Both the position numbers and the translations under genes were made by a program. From the NCBI RefSeq assembly GCF_003254705.1, contig NZ_QFYR01000001.1, forward strand, positions 620,001 through 684,000: DNA of 64,000 bases, given 5' to 3'. The notes beneath the pieces were generated by a model that had not been told where the DNA came from, did not search any database, and saw only the letters and a list, made by a program, of their open reading frames with translations. Of the stretch, positions 50,909 to 59,874 are shown in pieces (within the stretch, counting starts at the first letter, position 1; each line of letters starts with the position of its first letter). The stretch is from Phenylobacterium deserti (lineage in GTDB: Bacteria; Pseudomonadota; Alphaproteobacteria; Caulobacterales; Caulobacteraceae).

Positions 50909-52765
50909 TTACCAGCTGCCGACAGCTTTCTTCAGCGCCTGCCGCTCGGATTCCAGCCGGCTGGCGGCTTGCGGGACCGGGGCGTCCATTCCGGCGGCGG
51001 CCGAACGCAGCCGGAACCGCGAGACCAGGGTGGCCAGCTCATCAGCTTCGGCCGCCAGACTGCGCGCGGCCGCGGTCGCTTCCTTGACCATGGCGGCGTT
51101 CTGCTGGGTCATGCTGTCCATGCTCGCGACGGCGCCGCTCACCTGGTTGAGATTGTCAGCCTGCGTCTCGGTGCTCTGCGCGATCTCGCTGATCAGCGCG
51201 TTGGTGTCGCGGATCTTGGAGCCGATCTGGGTGAGCATCTCCCCGGTGTGGCCGACGCGGCCGACGCCGCTCTGAACCTGCTCGGACGAGGTGTTGATCA
51301 GCTGCTTGATGTCCCGGGCGGCGTCCGCCGAGCGCTGGGCGAGCGCCCGCACTTCCGAGGCGACCACCGCGAAACCGCGACCCGCGTCGCCGGCGCGCGC
51401 GGCCTCGACCCCGGCGTTCAGCGCCAGCAGGTTGGTCTGGAAGGTGATGGCGTCGATCAGGCTGATGATCTGGCTGATCTGTTCGGAACTCGTCTGAATA
51501 GCGTCCATGGCCGCGATGGCTTCCGAAACGATCTCGCCGCCTTCCCGAGCGTTTCCGTTCGCCACCTCGATGGCGCTCCGGGCGTTGGCCGCGCGCTGGG
51601 CGGTTTCGGCCACCATGACCGTGACCTGCTTGGTCGCAGTGGTGGTCTCTTGCAGGCGCGAGGCCTGCTGCTCGGTCCGCCGCGACAGGTCCTCGGAGGC
51701 CGAATAGATGTCGGACGCGCCGGAACGCACGCTTCGCGCCGACTTGGCGACGCCTGAAATGCTCTGCTCCAACCCTTCCACGGCGCTGTTGAACGACTGA
51801 CGCAAGCGCTCGTATTCAGGCTCGAACGGCTTGGTGATGACGTGGGTCAGGTCGCCGGACGCCAGCGCCGCGAGCGCGGTGTCGAGGGTTTCCACGACCC
51901 GGCGCTGCGCAGCTTCCGCGCCGAGCTTGGCGGCGTCCGCTTCGGCTTTCGCGCGGTCGGCGTCCGCCTTCGCCCGGTCGGCCTCGGCCTTGGCGAGCGC
52001 GGCGTCTCTAAAGACGAGCACGGCGCGCGCCATGTCGCCCAGTTCGTCGGAGCGTTCGGCGTCCACCACGATGTCGTTGTCGCCGTTGGCCAGTTGGGTC
52101 ATCGCGTCGGTCAGCGTGGTGATGGGCCGCGCGATCGTGCGGCTCAGCTGCCGCGACAGCGTCATCGCCACCGCGATCAGCGCAATGCCGCCAAGCACCA
52201 GGGCCGCAATGGCCGTGAAGATGGCCGCCTGCTGGCGCGCGCCGTTCTCGGCGATGCGGGTCGCCTCGACCTTGCGGATGTCGCGGAGCGGCAGGACGGC
52301 GGCGCTCACCAGCACCTTTGAGCCGGCGCTGCGGACGATCTCCTGCGCTTCCTCGCGGCGGCCGGCCTTGACGACTTCGATCAGCCGATCGCCCCAGTTC
52401 TTGCGCCAGGCGAGCGTCGCCGTGCGCGAGTCCTCGATGTTCTTCAGCATGGCCGGATCCGTCAGGGTCGAACCCAGCTTCTGCGAGACGCTGTCGTACT
52501 CGTCGCGCCCCTCGTAGTACGACTTCAGGTAGCTCTCGTCGCCGGTGACGAGGAAGCCGCGGAACTGGCTGTTCTGCCTCAGGATCGCCGTTTCAAGCGC
52601 CAGGGCGTCCGCATGGATCGACTGGCTGCTGTTGTTGCTCGCGGTGGACGCGCGGATCATCAGGATGGTCCCCAGGAAGACCACCATCATGATCGCCGCG
52701 GAAACGCAGATCAGAACGAACGAGAAGCTGAGCTTCTTCGGGATGTTCATCGCAAGGCGCATCAT
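50909..52765 (-). CDS. Methyl-accepting chemotaxis protein
   Basis: 618 residues. An N-terminal membrane helix (VLICVSAAIMMVVFLGTILM) precedes a periplasmic helical sensor of CHASE3-like type (FRGFLVTGDESYLKSYYEGR). The second membrane helix is AIFTAIAALVLGGIALIAVA. A HAMP domain and a long AKAEADRAKADADRAK coiled coil follow. The signalling tip has ISLIDAITFQTNLLALNAGV and EAARAGDAGRGFAVVASEVR. It passes attractant or repellent signals to CheA/CheW. The ligand is unknown. The ATG at 52765 is used; TTG at 52780 and ATG at 52750 are alternatives. It lies upstream of the TonB receptor on the same strand. Confidence 0.92.
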   Translation of the reverse strand: MMRLAMNIPKKLSFSFVLICVSAAIMMVVFLGTILMIRASTASNNSSQSIHADALALETAILRQNSQFRGFLVTGDESYLKSYYEGRDEYDSVSQKLGSTLTDPAMLKNIEDSRTATLAWRKNWGDRLIEVVKAGRREEAQEIVRSAGSKVLVSAAVLPLRDIRKVEATRIAENGARQQAAIFTAIAALVLGGIALIAVAMTLSRQLSRTIARPITTLTDAMTQLANGDNDIVVDAERSDELGDMARAVLVFRDAALAKAEADRAKADADRAKAEADAAKLGAEAAQRRVVETLDTALAALASGDLTHVITKPFEPEYERLRQSFNSAVEGLEQSISGVAKSARSVRSGASDIYSASEDLSRRTEQQASRLQETTTATKQVTVMVAETAQRAANARSAIEVANGNAREGGEIVSEAIAAMDAIQTSSEQISQIISLIDAITFQTNLLALNAGVEAARAGDAGRGFAVVASEVRALAQRSADAARDIKQLINTSSEQVQSGVGRVGHTGEMLTQIGSKIRDTNALISEIAQSTETQADNLNQVSGAVASMDSMTQQNAAMVKEATAAARSLAAEADELATLVSRFRLRSAAAGMDAPVPQAASRLESERQALKKAVGSW

Positions 52766-52780
52766 CTCACTCTCGAGCAA

Positions 52781-53134
52781 ATGTATTCAGCGTAATGTTG
52801 CGCATGGAATGCATAGCGACCTAACGAAATAACTCGGCAAAGTAGCACGCCAAGTGCTTTCGCACGATTCCCGCGTATTACTACCAGTACTAGTCAAAGG
52901 TTGTTGCATCGCCGTTAATGACCAGAATCTGCTCTCGCCTATTCACCGAGTCATGGAGACTGACGAAAGCTCCGCGAAAATTTGCCTCCTCTTAAGAGGT
53001 ACCGCTCATGAGTGTGCCCGTGCAGATGGTGCACAAGTGCAAGAGTTGGAAAGACGCATCAGGTGATCCTGAACAGCGCTGACATCGGTATTGGGCAGCG
53101 CTCAGGAAGTCCTAAGCATGCGGTTTGAGTCCCT
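52781..53134. other. Intergenic region, AT-richer, with palindromes
   Basis: About 350 bases with no supported gene. It is less G/C-rich than its surroundings, as expected for divergent promoters. It contains a 12-bp perfect palindrome, CCTCTTAAGAGG (52988-52999), and a GTGC-TTTC-GCAC hairpin near 52855. A 70-codon open frame at 52854 lacks a ribosome-binding site and similarity. Confidence 0.45.
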
Positions 53135-54178
53135 ATGAAGATGCTCCAAGCGGCTGGTGCCGAACATGCGTTCGCACGGCAGGCTCAAAACTGTCGCTCT
53201 GCTGGCTCGACCTTTGTGGCCTCGGTGCTTGAAGCGGTCGACCGGCAGCTGCCGCACGCGCCGCTCAGCCACGAATTCGTTCGGGCCTGGAAGGGCGACC
53301 CGGCCGCGGGCGCCATTGCGCTGCGGGTGAACGGCGCGCTCCATGCGCTCGCCCGCCGCGGAAAGCCCAAATATCTCGCCGATCTCTACAGCGGCGCGCA
53401 CGAGGATTTCGACGGCGCCGTCGCGGACGCCCTGTCGCAAGAAGATCAGTTCATCGCCGAATGGATCCGCCATCCCACCCAGACCAATGAGGTGGCCCGT
53501 GGCGCAGCCATCATGGCGGCTCTGCTGAGCGTCGCAGCCCAACGGCGCATGCCCTTCGAGATCCTGGAACTTGGCTCCAGTTGCGGCCTCAACCTGAACC
53601 TGGATCGCTACGCCTACGAGCTCGGGACGATGAGCGTCGGCGATGCGTCGTCGAGCGTGCACATCGCCCCCAAGTGGACCGGCCCGAACCCACCGGATGC
53701 CTTTGTCTCGATCGTGGCGGCGCGGGGCGTCGACCTCAGCCCGCTGAACGCCCGCAACCCGGCCCACCGCGAACGCCTCCTCTCCTTCACCTGGGCCGAC
53801 CAGCCTGACCGGTCGCGCCGGCTCGAAGCGGCGTTGCGGCAGGCGGTGACCCAGCCGCCCCGCGTGGACCAGGGCGACGCAGGACAGTGGCTCGCCGAAC
53901 GATTGGCCGAGGCTCAGCCCAAGGGCGTCTGCCGCGCGGTCGTGCACAGCATGTTCCTGCAGTACCTGAGCGAGGACGCCCGGCGCAGCGTGGCCGCCAC
54001 GCTCGCCGGCGCCGGAGCCGAGGCGAGCCTCGATCGGCCGTTGATCGAGATCGGCCTGGAGTGGACGACCGACCGGCGTGAGGTTCAGCTCCGCCTGACC
54101 ACATGGCCAACCGGCCAGACGTCCGTGCTGGCCAGGACGGATCCGTACGGCGAATGGGTGGAGTGGCTCGCGGACTGA
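53135..54178 (+). CDS. DUF2332 family protein
   Basis: 347 residues. The family pattern is visible: an N-terminal FARQAQNCRSAGSTFVASVL, a GALHALARRGKPKYLADLY segment, a Rossmann-like ILELGSSCGLNLNLDRYAYE, VSIVAARGVDLSPLN and a C-terminal PLIEIGLEWTTDRREVQLRL. DUF2332 proteins are probably SAM-dependent methyltransferase-like enzymes; the substrate is unknown. No signal peptide. It is a single gene between the chemoreceptor and the orphan small-RNA locus. Confidence 0.88.
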   Translation: MKMLQAAGAEHAFARQAQNCRSAGSTFVASVLEAVDRQLPHAPLSHEFVRAWKGDPAAGAIALRVNGALHALARRGKPKYLADLYSGAHEDFDGAVADALSQEDQFIAEWIRHPTQTNEVARGAAIMAALLSVAAQRRMPFEILELGSSCGLNLNLDRYAYELGTMSVGDASSSVHIAPKWTGPNPPDAFVSIVAARGVDLSPLNARNPAHRERLLSFTWADQPDRSRRLEAALRQAVTQPPRVDQGDAGQWLAERLAEAQPKGVCRAVVHSMFLQYLSEDARRSVAATLAGAGAEASLDRPLIEIGLEWTTDRREVQLRLTTWPTGQTSVLARTDPYGEWVEWLAD

Positions 54179-54300
54179 GGGCCGCGACTACCCGCCAAAC
54201 CAGCGGCGGCTTCGATCTGGCGCCCACCAGGTGAGGGTTCCTGCCGACGCCTGAGCCGCCCGCCGACACCCGTCGTCGCCTAGGGACAGCGCTGTCAGGC

Positions 54301-54388
54301 AAAAAAAAGCCGCGCACGAGGCGCGGCTGGAAGTCATTAGGGAGGAAACGCCCAGGAAGGGCAGGAGGCGACAGCGCCGCCTCACAAT
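54301..54388 (-). ncRNA. Candidate orphan small RNA with anti-Shine-Dalgarno motifs
   Basis: Read on the minus strand: hairpin GAGGCG...CGCCTC (54365-54383), a small hairpin GCCC-TTCCT-GGGC (54350-54362), the single strand GTTTCCTCCCTAATGACTTC (54349-54330), and a strong intrinsic terminator (stem AGCCGCGC/GCGCGGCT, 54308-54328, then eight T). No open frame explains it. CCTCCC is complementary to Shine-Dalgarno sequences, a hallmark of several alphaproteobacterial small RNAs. The promoter at 54392-54420 would give a transcript of about 88 bases. Its 3' half matches the receptor 3' UTR at 48097. Confidence 0.65.
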
Positions 54389-54391
54389 CTC

Positions 54392-54420
54392 TTTGTACAG
54401 TGCAGCGCAAAAAAACGCAA
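54392..54420 (-). promoter_or_regulatory. Candidate sigma-70 promoter of the orphan small RNA
   Basis: On the minus strand TTGCGT (-35) and TACAAA (-10) are separated by exactly 17 bases, placing the start near 54386-54388. Confidence 0.5.
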
Positions 54421-54656
54421 GCGGAAAGTGCGTGGTTTTTGAGTGGGCAGTCTGTCGCACTGGAAAAGCGTATTTTAACAACCACTTTAACCGACTTATG
54501 CGCGTTACGGTTTAGGTGCACTGCACAATAGCACCGTGATTTCGTCGCATATCTCTGTCATACGCTCCCCCACGCCGCGTCCAACTGGCGCTGGCGGCGC
54601 GGCCCTTGCTCGCCTACAAGCGCGCCACATCAAAAGATCCGAGACCTCCTCCCCTT

Positions 54657-56489
<1,833 letters not shown>

Positions 56490-56515
56490 GGGCCTGACCT
56501 CAGGACGACATTCAG

Positions 56516-56545
56516 CGGCGGCGGTGGCGACACCGCCGCCGTTTT
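56516..56545 (+). terminator. Intrinsic terminator after typA
   Basis: An 11-bp perfect stem (CGGCGGCGGTG / CACCGCCGCCG) with a GCGA tetraloop is followed by TTTT, 26 bases after the typA stop. Confidence 0.88.
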
Positions 56546-56739
56546 CGTACGTTCCGGGTCGCCCTGGCTCTCGTTGATCTTGCCGCGGCGCAGCCAAGGG
56601 GCTTCCCGATCACGCCGCAGAAAACCCGCCCTGGCAGCTAGCCTCAGGCGACCTGCGGGAGTTCGGTCGCAATCCACTTTGGCCTTTTCGCCCCCAGAAG
56701 TTGTGGCAAACTCGGAGCTCTCTCAGAAGGAGCGCAGAG

Positions 56740-57180
56740 ATGCTTGTTGCGGCTCGAGGCGTTCGGCAGATCAGGCGCACCGTTGGCGCTCTTGGTCTGG
56801 CGTTGACGGCGGCCGCGGCGCTCGCCGCCTGCGCCAGCTATCCGTCCGTACGGGTGGCCAACGCCACCGGACAGCCGCTCGCGGTGCTGCACAAAGACAT
56901 GCCGGTCAACCAGGTCAGCGACATCTTCTATGTCGGCCAGGATGCATGGGCCCCCGTCGCGGACGGCCGCTCCCGACGCTTCGTCTCGGCCGAGACCTTC
57001 CGTCCCGTCGAGGCGGGGGAAAGCCTGGTGCTCCGGGCTGGCGAATGCGTCTTCCTCTACGACGTCTCCGCCTTGCCGCATCCGTCAGCGTCCCTGCCCC
57101 TGCGCATCGGTCGGGACATGAGCGCCCAGATCGCCGCAGGCGGCGCCGTCATTCAGCCGCAGAAGCGCTGCCCGACCTGA
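56740..57180 (+). CDS. Small lipoprotein of unknown function
   Basis: 146 residues. A lipoprotein signal ends at LAAC (Cys about 31). The mature part is a compact beta-rich domain (VRVANATGQPLAVLHKDMPV, ESLVLRAGECVFLYDVSALP) with two further Cys. No family recognised. AAGGAG lies 8 bases before the ATG. It stands alone after typA and converges with the next gene. Confidence 0.75.
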   Translation: MLVAARGVRQIRRTVGALGLALTAAAALAACASYPSVRVANATGQPLAVLHKDMPVNQVSDIFYVGQDAWAPVADGRSRRFVSAETFRPVEAGESLVLRAGECVFLYDVSALPHPSASLPLRIGRDMSAQIAAGGAVIQPQKRCPT

Positions 57181-57184
57181 ACGC

Positions 57185-57676
57185 TCAGGCGTGGGCTACG
57201 ACCGCGCAAAGTCGTGGTCGGCTAGGCCCCTGTTCGCTGCGAACCGGATCGCGGACCTGCAAGACGAGGCCATGCATCGCGAACAGCTGGCCCACCAGGC
57301 AGGCCGCAGCGCCCAGGCTGGCCGGCGGCTCGGCGCCCATCAAGGCTTCGAGCCCCTCATCCAAGGAGCGGTAATCGTCGGCCTGCGCCGAGGCGAACAC
57401 CGTCAGCAGCAGGGCCTCGTCGCCGCTGACCCCCGACGCGCAAGGCGGTGCGATGGCGATCCTGCGCCGCCCTTTCCACCGCAGCTGCTCGACGAAGGCC
57501 ATCAGCGCTCGACAAGCCTCCGGCCCCGCCGCGCCGCAGGCGGCCTCGAACTCAAGTCTCAGGCTGTGGCAGGGGCTTTCCAAGGCCTGTCGCCGCACGG
57601 CCCGCAGCAGCAGCCGCTCACCCTGGCTGAGGTCGGAGAGCTCGAGAGATCCGCGTCCGTACATGCGCCGCTCCAT
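57185..57676 (-). CDS. Hypothetical protein
   Basis: 163 residues in the longest form, or 159 from the ATG at 57664. Predominantly helical, Leu/Ala-rich, with five Cys including ACGAAGPEAC and AACLVGQL. No signal peptide, membrane segment or known motif was recognised. It follows another unknown gene on the same strand after 51 bases and may be co-transcribed with it. Confidence 0.6.
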   Translation of the reverse strand: MERRMYGRGSLELSDLSQGERLLLRAVRRQALESPCHSLRLEFEAACGAAGPEACRALMAFVEQLRWKGRRRIAIAPPCASGVSGDEALLLTVFASAQADDYRSLDEGLEALMGAEPPASLGAAACLVGQLFAMHGLVLQVRDPVRSEQGPSRPRLCAVVAHA

Positions 57677-57727
57677 CGCTGGACTCGGACGCTATTGCAG
57701 TTGCGAGTCATTCGCAACAAGAAGCCA

Positions 57728-57985
57728 TCACCGGCCGAGCGAGCGTGCGATCTCTTCCAGCATGGATGTCAGTTGCTCGGCGACTTCGCGCGTCAGCTCG
57801 CCCGCTTCACCGTTCGAACTGTAGAGCCGCGAGCGCGTGAAGCCGCCGATCAGCCCCTCGAACGAGGTCGGACTGGTGATCGCCAGGTGCGTCAGCAGGG
57901 CCCGCAGCAGGAAGTCGTGCGCGAGCAGGCTGCGTTGCGCCTGCTCCAGCTGCGCCTGCAGGTTTTCAAGGGAAACATCGCTCAT
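57728..57985 (-). CDS. Small hypothetical helical protein
   Basis: 85 residues. Begins MSDVSLENLQAQLEQAQRSL and continues as alternating helices to EQLTSMLEEIARSLGR. No signal or known motif. The downstream gene of unknown function is probably in the same transcript. Function unknown. Confidence 0.6.
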   Translation of the reverse strand: MSDVSLENLQAQLEQAQRSLLAHDFLLRALLTHLAITSPTSFEGLIGGFTRSRLYSSNGEAGELTREVAEQLTSMLEEIARSLGR

Positions 57986-58023
57986 GCCTCCTGAGGCCGC
58001 GAGCCGGCCTCAGGTTCCGGCCG

Positions 58024-58521
58024 TTAGCGGAGCTTCAGCTCCATCCAGGTGTCGCAGCGGGCGTAGGGCGTGGCGGCCGGCGCCAAGTCCTTGAAGCCCA
58101 TGGACCGGTAAAGGCTCACCGCCGGCGTAAGCTTGGAGTTGGTTTCGATGTAGAGCCTGGGCGCGGCCAGCGCGCGGGCCTGGTCGATGCACTTCTGCAG
58201 CAGGGCGCGTCCGACGCCGCGGCCCTGCACGCTCTCGTCGACGGCCATCTTGGCGACCTCGTAGCCGCCGTCGTCCATGGCGATCATGGCCACGCAGCCC
58301 ACCGCCTCGCCGCTCTCCAGAGCCATGAAGATCCGCCCGCCGCGATCGACGATCTTGCCCTGCGGGTCGGCGAGGGTCTCCACGTCCTTCGTCTCCAGGG
58401 CGAAGTACCGGGTGATCCAAGCCTCGTTCAGCGCCTTGAAGGCCGGGCCGTATTCGGGGCGGAAGTCGAAGATGTCCACGCGGAAGGTCCAGGCCAGGGC
58501 GAGGTTGGATCGAGCGCTCAT
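58024..58521 (-). CDS. GNAT-family N-acetyltransferase
   Basis: 165 residues. The GNAT fold is evident: FRPEYGPAFKALNEAWITRY at the N-terminus, the central strand VAMIAMDDGGYEVAKMAVDE and the acetyl-CoA pyrophosphate loop QGRGVGRALLQKCIDQA (Q/RxxGxG/A), followed by LYIETNSKLTPAVSLYRSMG. The substrate is not deducible. The ATG at 58521 gives the usual size; the frame is open 45 codons upstream without similarity. Confidence 0.88.
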   Translation of the reverse strand: MSARSNLALAWTFRVDIFDFRPEYGPAFKALNEAWITRYFALETKDVETLADPQGKIVDRGGRIFMALESGEAVGCVAMIAMDDGGYEVAKMAVDESVQGRGVGRALLQKCIDQARALAAPRLYIETNSKLTPAVSLYRSMGFKDLAPAATPYARCDTWMELKLR

Positions 58522-58664
58522 CCGGGCAGGATTATCCCTTAGCAGGTTAACCGTCCCCAAAAGCCCCCGACGCCCCGCGGCCCCGGGAGATGAGCGAATC
58601 TCCATGGACCTCGCGGCGGCCCGGTGATCTTGATCCTCTCTTCCGCTGGGGCTCAAGCGACCTC

Positions 58665-59831
58665 ATGGCCAACTCGATCTTCGCCGCCATTCCGACCACC
58701 ATCTTCGAGGAAATGAGCGGACTTGCCCGCGCCCACGGCGCCGTCAACCTCGGCCAGGGCTTTCCCGACAGCAACGGCCCGCAGCCCCTGCGCGAGAAGG
58801 CCGCCGACGCCGTCCTCCACGGCTCGGGCCAGTACCCGCCCATGCCGGGCCTGCCGGAGCTGCGCGCCGCGGTCGCCGCGCACTATGGCCGCGCCCAGGG
58901 CCTCGACCTCAATCCGCAAGGGGAGATCACCATCACCTCCGGCGCCACCGAAGCCTTGGCGGCCGCTTTCTTCGCCCTGATCGAGCCGGGCGACGAGGTG
59001 GTGGTCTTCCAGCCGGTCTACGACGCCTACCTGCCGCTGATCCGGCGGGCGGGCGGGATCCCGCGCCTGGTGCGCCTGTCGCCGCCCCACTGGCGCTTGA
59101 CCCGCGCCATGCTGGAAGAGGCGTTCACGCCCCGCACTCGCTTCGTGGTGCTGAACAATCCCATCAACCCCGCCGCCGTGGTCGTGCCGGACGAAGACCT
59201 CGCCCTGCTGGCCGAGTTCTGCGTGGTCCACGACGCCATCGCCGTCTGCGACGAGGTCTGGGAGCAGGTGGTGTTCGACGGCCTGGCGCACCGCCCGCTG
59301 ATGGCCTTTCCCGGCATGCGCGATCGCTGCGTGAAGGTGGGCAGCGCCGGCAAGATCTTCGGCCTCACCGGCTGGAAGGTCGGCTGGATGTGCGCCGCGC
59401 CCCCGCTCACCCAGGCCCTGTCCCGCGCCCACCAGTACCTGACCTTCACCACCCCGCCGAACCTTCAGGCGGCGGTGGCGTGGGGGCTGGAGAACCTCGG
59501 CGGCTGGCTCGCCCAGATGCCCCACGACCTCCAGCGCTCCCGCGACCGGCTGAGCGAGGGCCTGCGCCGCGAAGGCTTCGCCGTCCTGCCCTGCCAGGGC
59601 ACCTACTTCCTGAACATCGACCTGCCCGCTTCCGGCGTCGACGAGGCCGACCGCCCCTTCGCCCTGCGCGCGGTCGCCCAGGCCGGCGTCGCCGCCATTC
59701 CGGTCAGCGCCCTCTTCGAAGCCGATCCCGTCACCACCATCCTGCGCCTGTGCTTCCCCAAGGCCGACCAGACCCTGGACGCCGGCGTCGAGCGCCTGGC
59801 CCGCGCCCGCGACCTCAGCCGGCGAGCCTGA
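58665..59831 (+). CDS. PLP-dependent aminotransferase (class I/II)
   Basis: 388 residues of fold-type I. Signatures: NLGQGFPDSNGPQPLREKAA, TSGATEALAAAFFALIEPGD, NNPINPAA, CDEVWEQVVF and the PLP lysine in VGSAGKIFGLTGWKVGWMCA. The layout is that of the methionine/kynurenine aminotransferase-like group (YbdL/KAT type), which transaminates methionine, aromatic amino acids or kynurenine; the exact donor is unclear. The ATG at 58665 (MANSI) is chosen because the preceding in-frame 25 residues show no similarity. It is divergent from the acetyltransferase gene. Confidence 0.9.
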   Translation: MANSIFAAIPTTIFEEMSGLARAHGAVNLGQGFPDSNGPQPLREKAADAVLHGSGQYPPMPGLPELRAAVAAHYGRAQGLDLNPQGEITITSGATEALAAAFFALIEPGDEVVVFQPVYDAYLPLIRRAGGIPRLVRLSPPHWRLTRAMLEEAFTPRTRFVVLNNPINPAAVVVPDEDLALLAEFCVVHDAIAVCDEVWEQVVFDGLAHRPLMAFPGMRDRCVKVGSAGKIFGLTGWKVGWMCAAPPLTQALSRAHQYLTFTTPPNLQAAVAWGLENLGGWLAQMPHDLQRSRDRLSEGLRREGFAVLPCQGTYFLNIDLPASGVDEADRPFALRAVAQAGVAAIPVSALFEADPVTTILRLCFPKADQTLDAGVERLARARDLSRRA

Positions 59832-59874
59832 GCCCGCCTTCCCGCGCCGTCCCGTAGCGGCTATTGTCCGACAA

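Larger units (their letters stand above)
54179..54656. other. Intergenic region holding the orphan small-RNA candidate
   Basis: The left part (to about 54300) shows nothing. The centre (54301-54420) holds the candidate minus-strand small RNA and its promoter. The right part (54430-54530) is AT-rich with two TTAA words eight bases apart, and precedes typA; it probably contains the typA promoter. Confidence 0.5.

Noticed and set aside
52854..53066. 70-codon open frame between the chemoreceptor and DUF2332 genes
   Set aside because: No ribosome-binding site, signal or similarity; the region looks like a divergent promoter area.
54475..54491. Two TTAA words upstream of the small-RNA locus resembling a CtrA box
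   Set aside because: The spacing is 8 bases instead of 7, so it does not meet the consensus.
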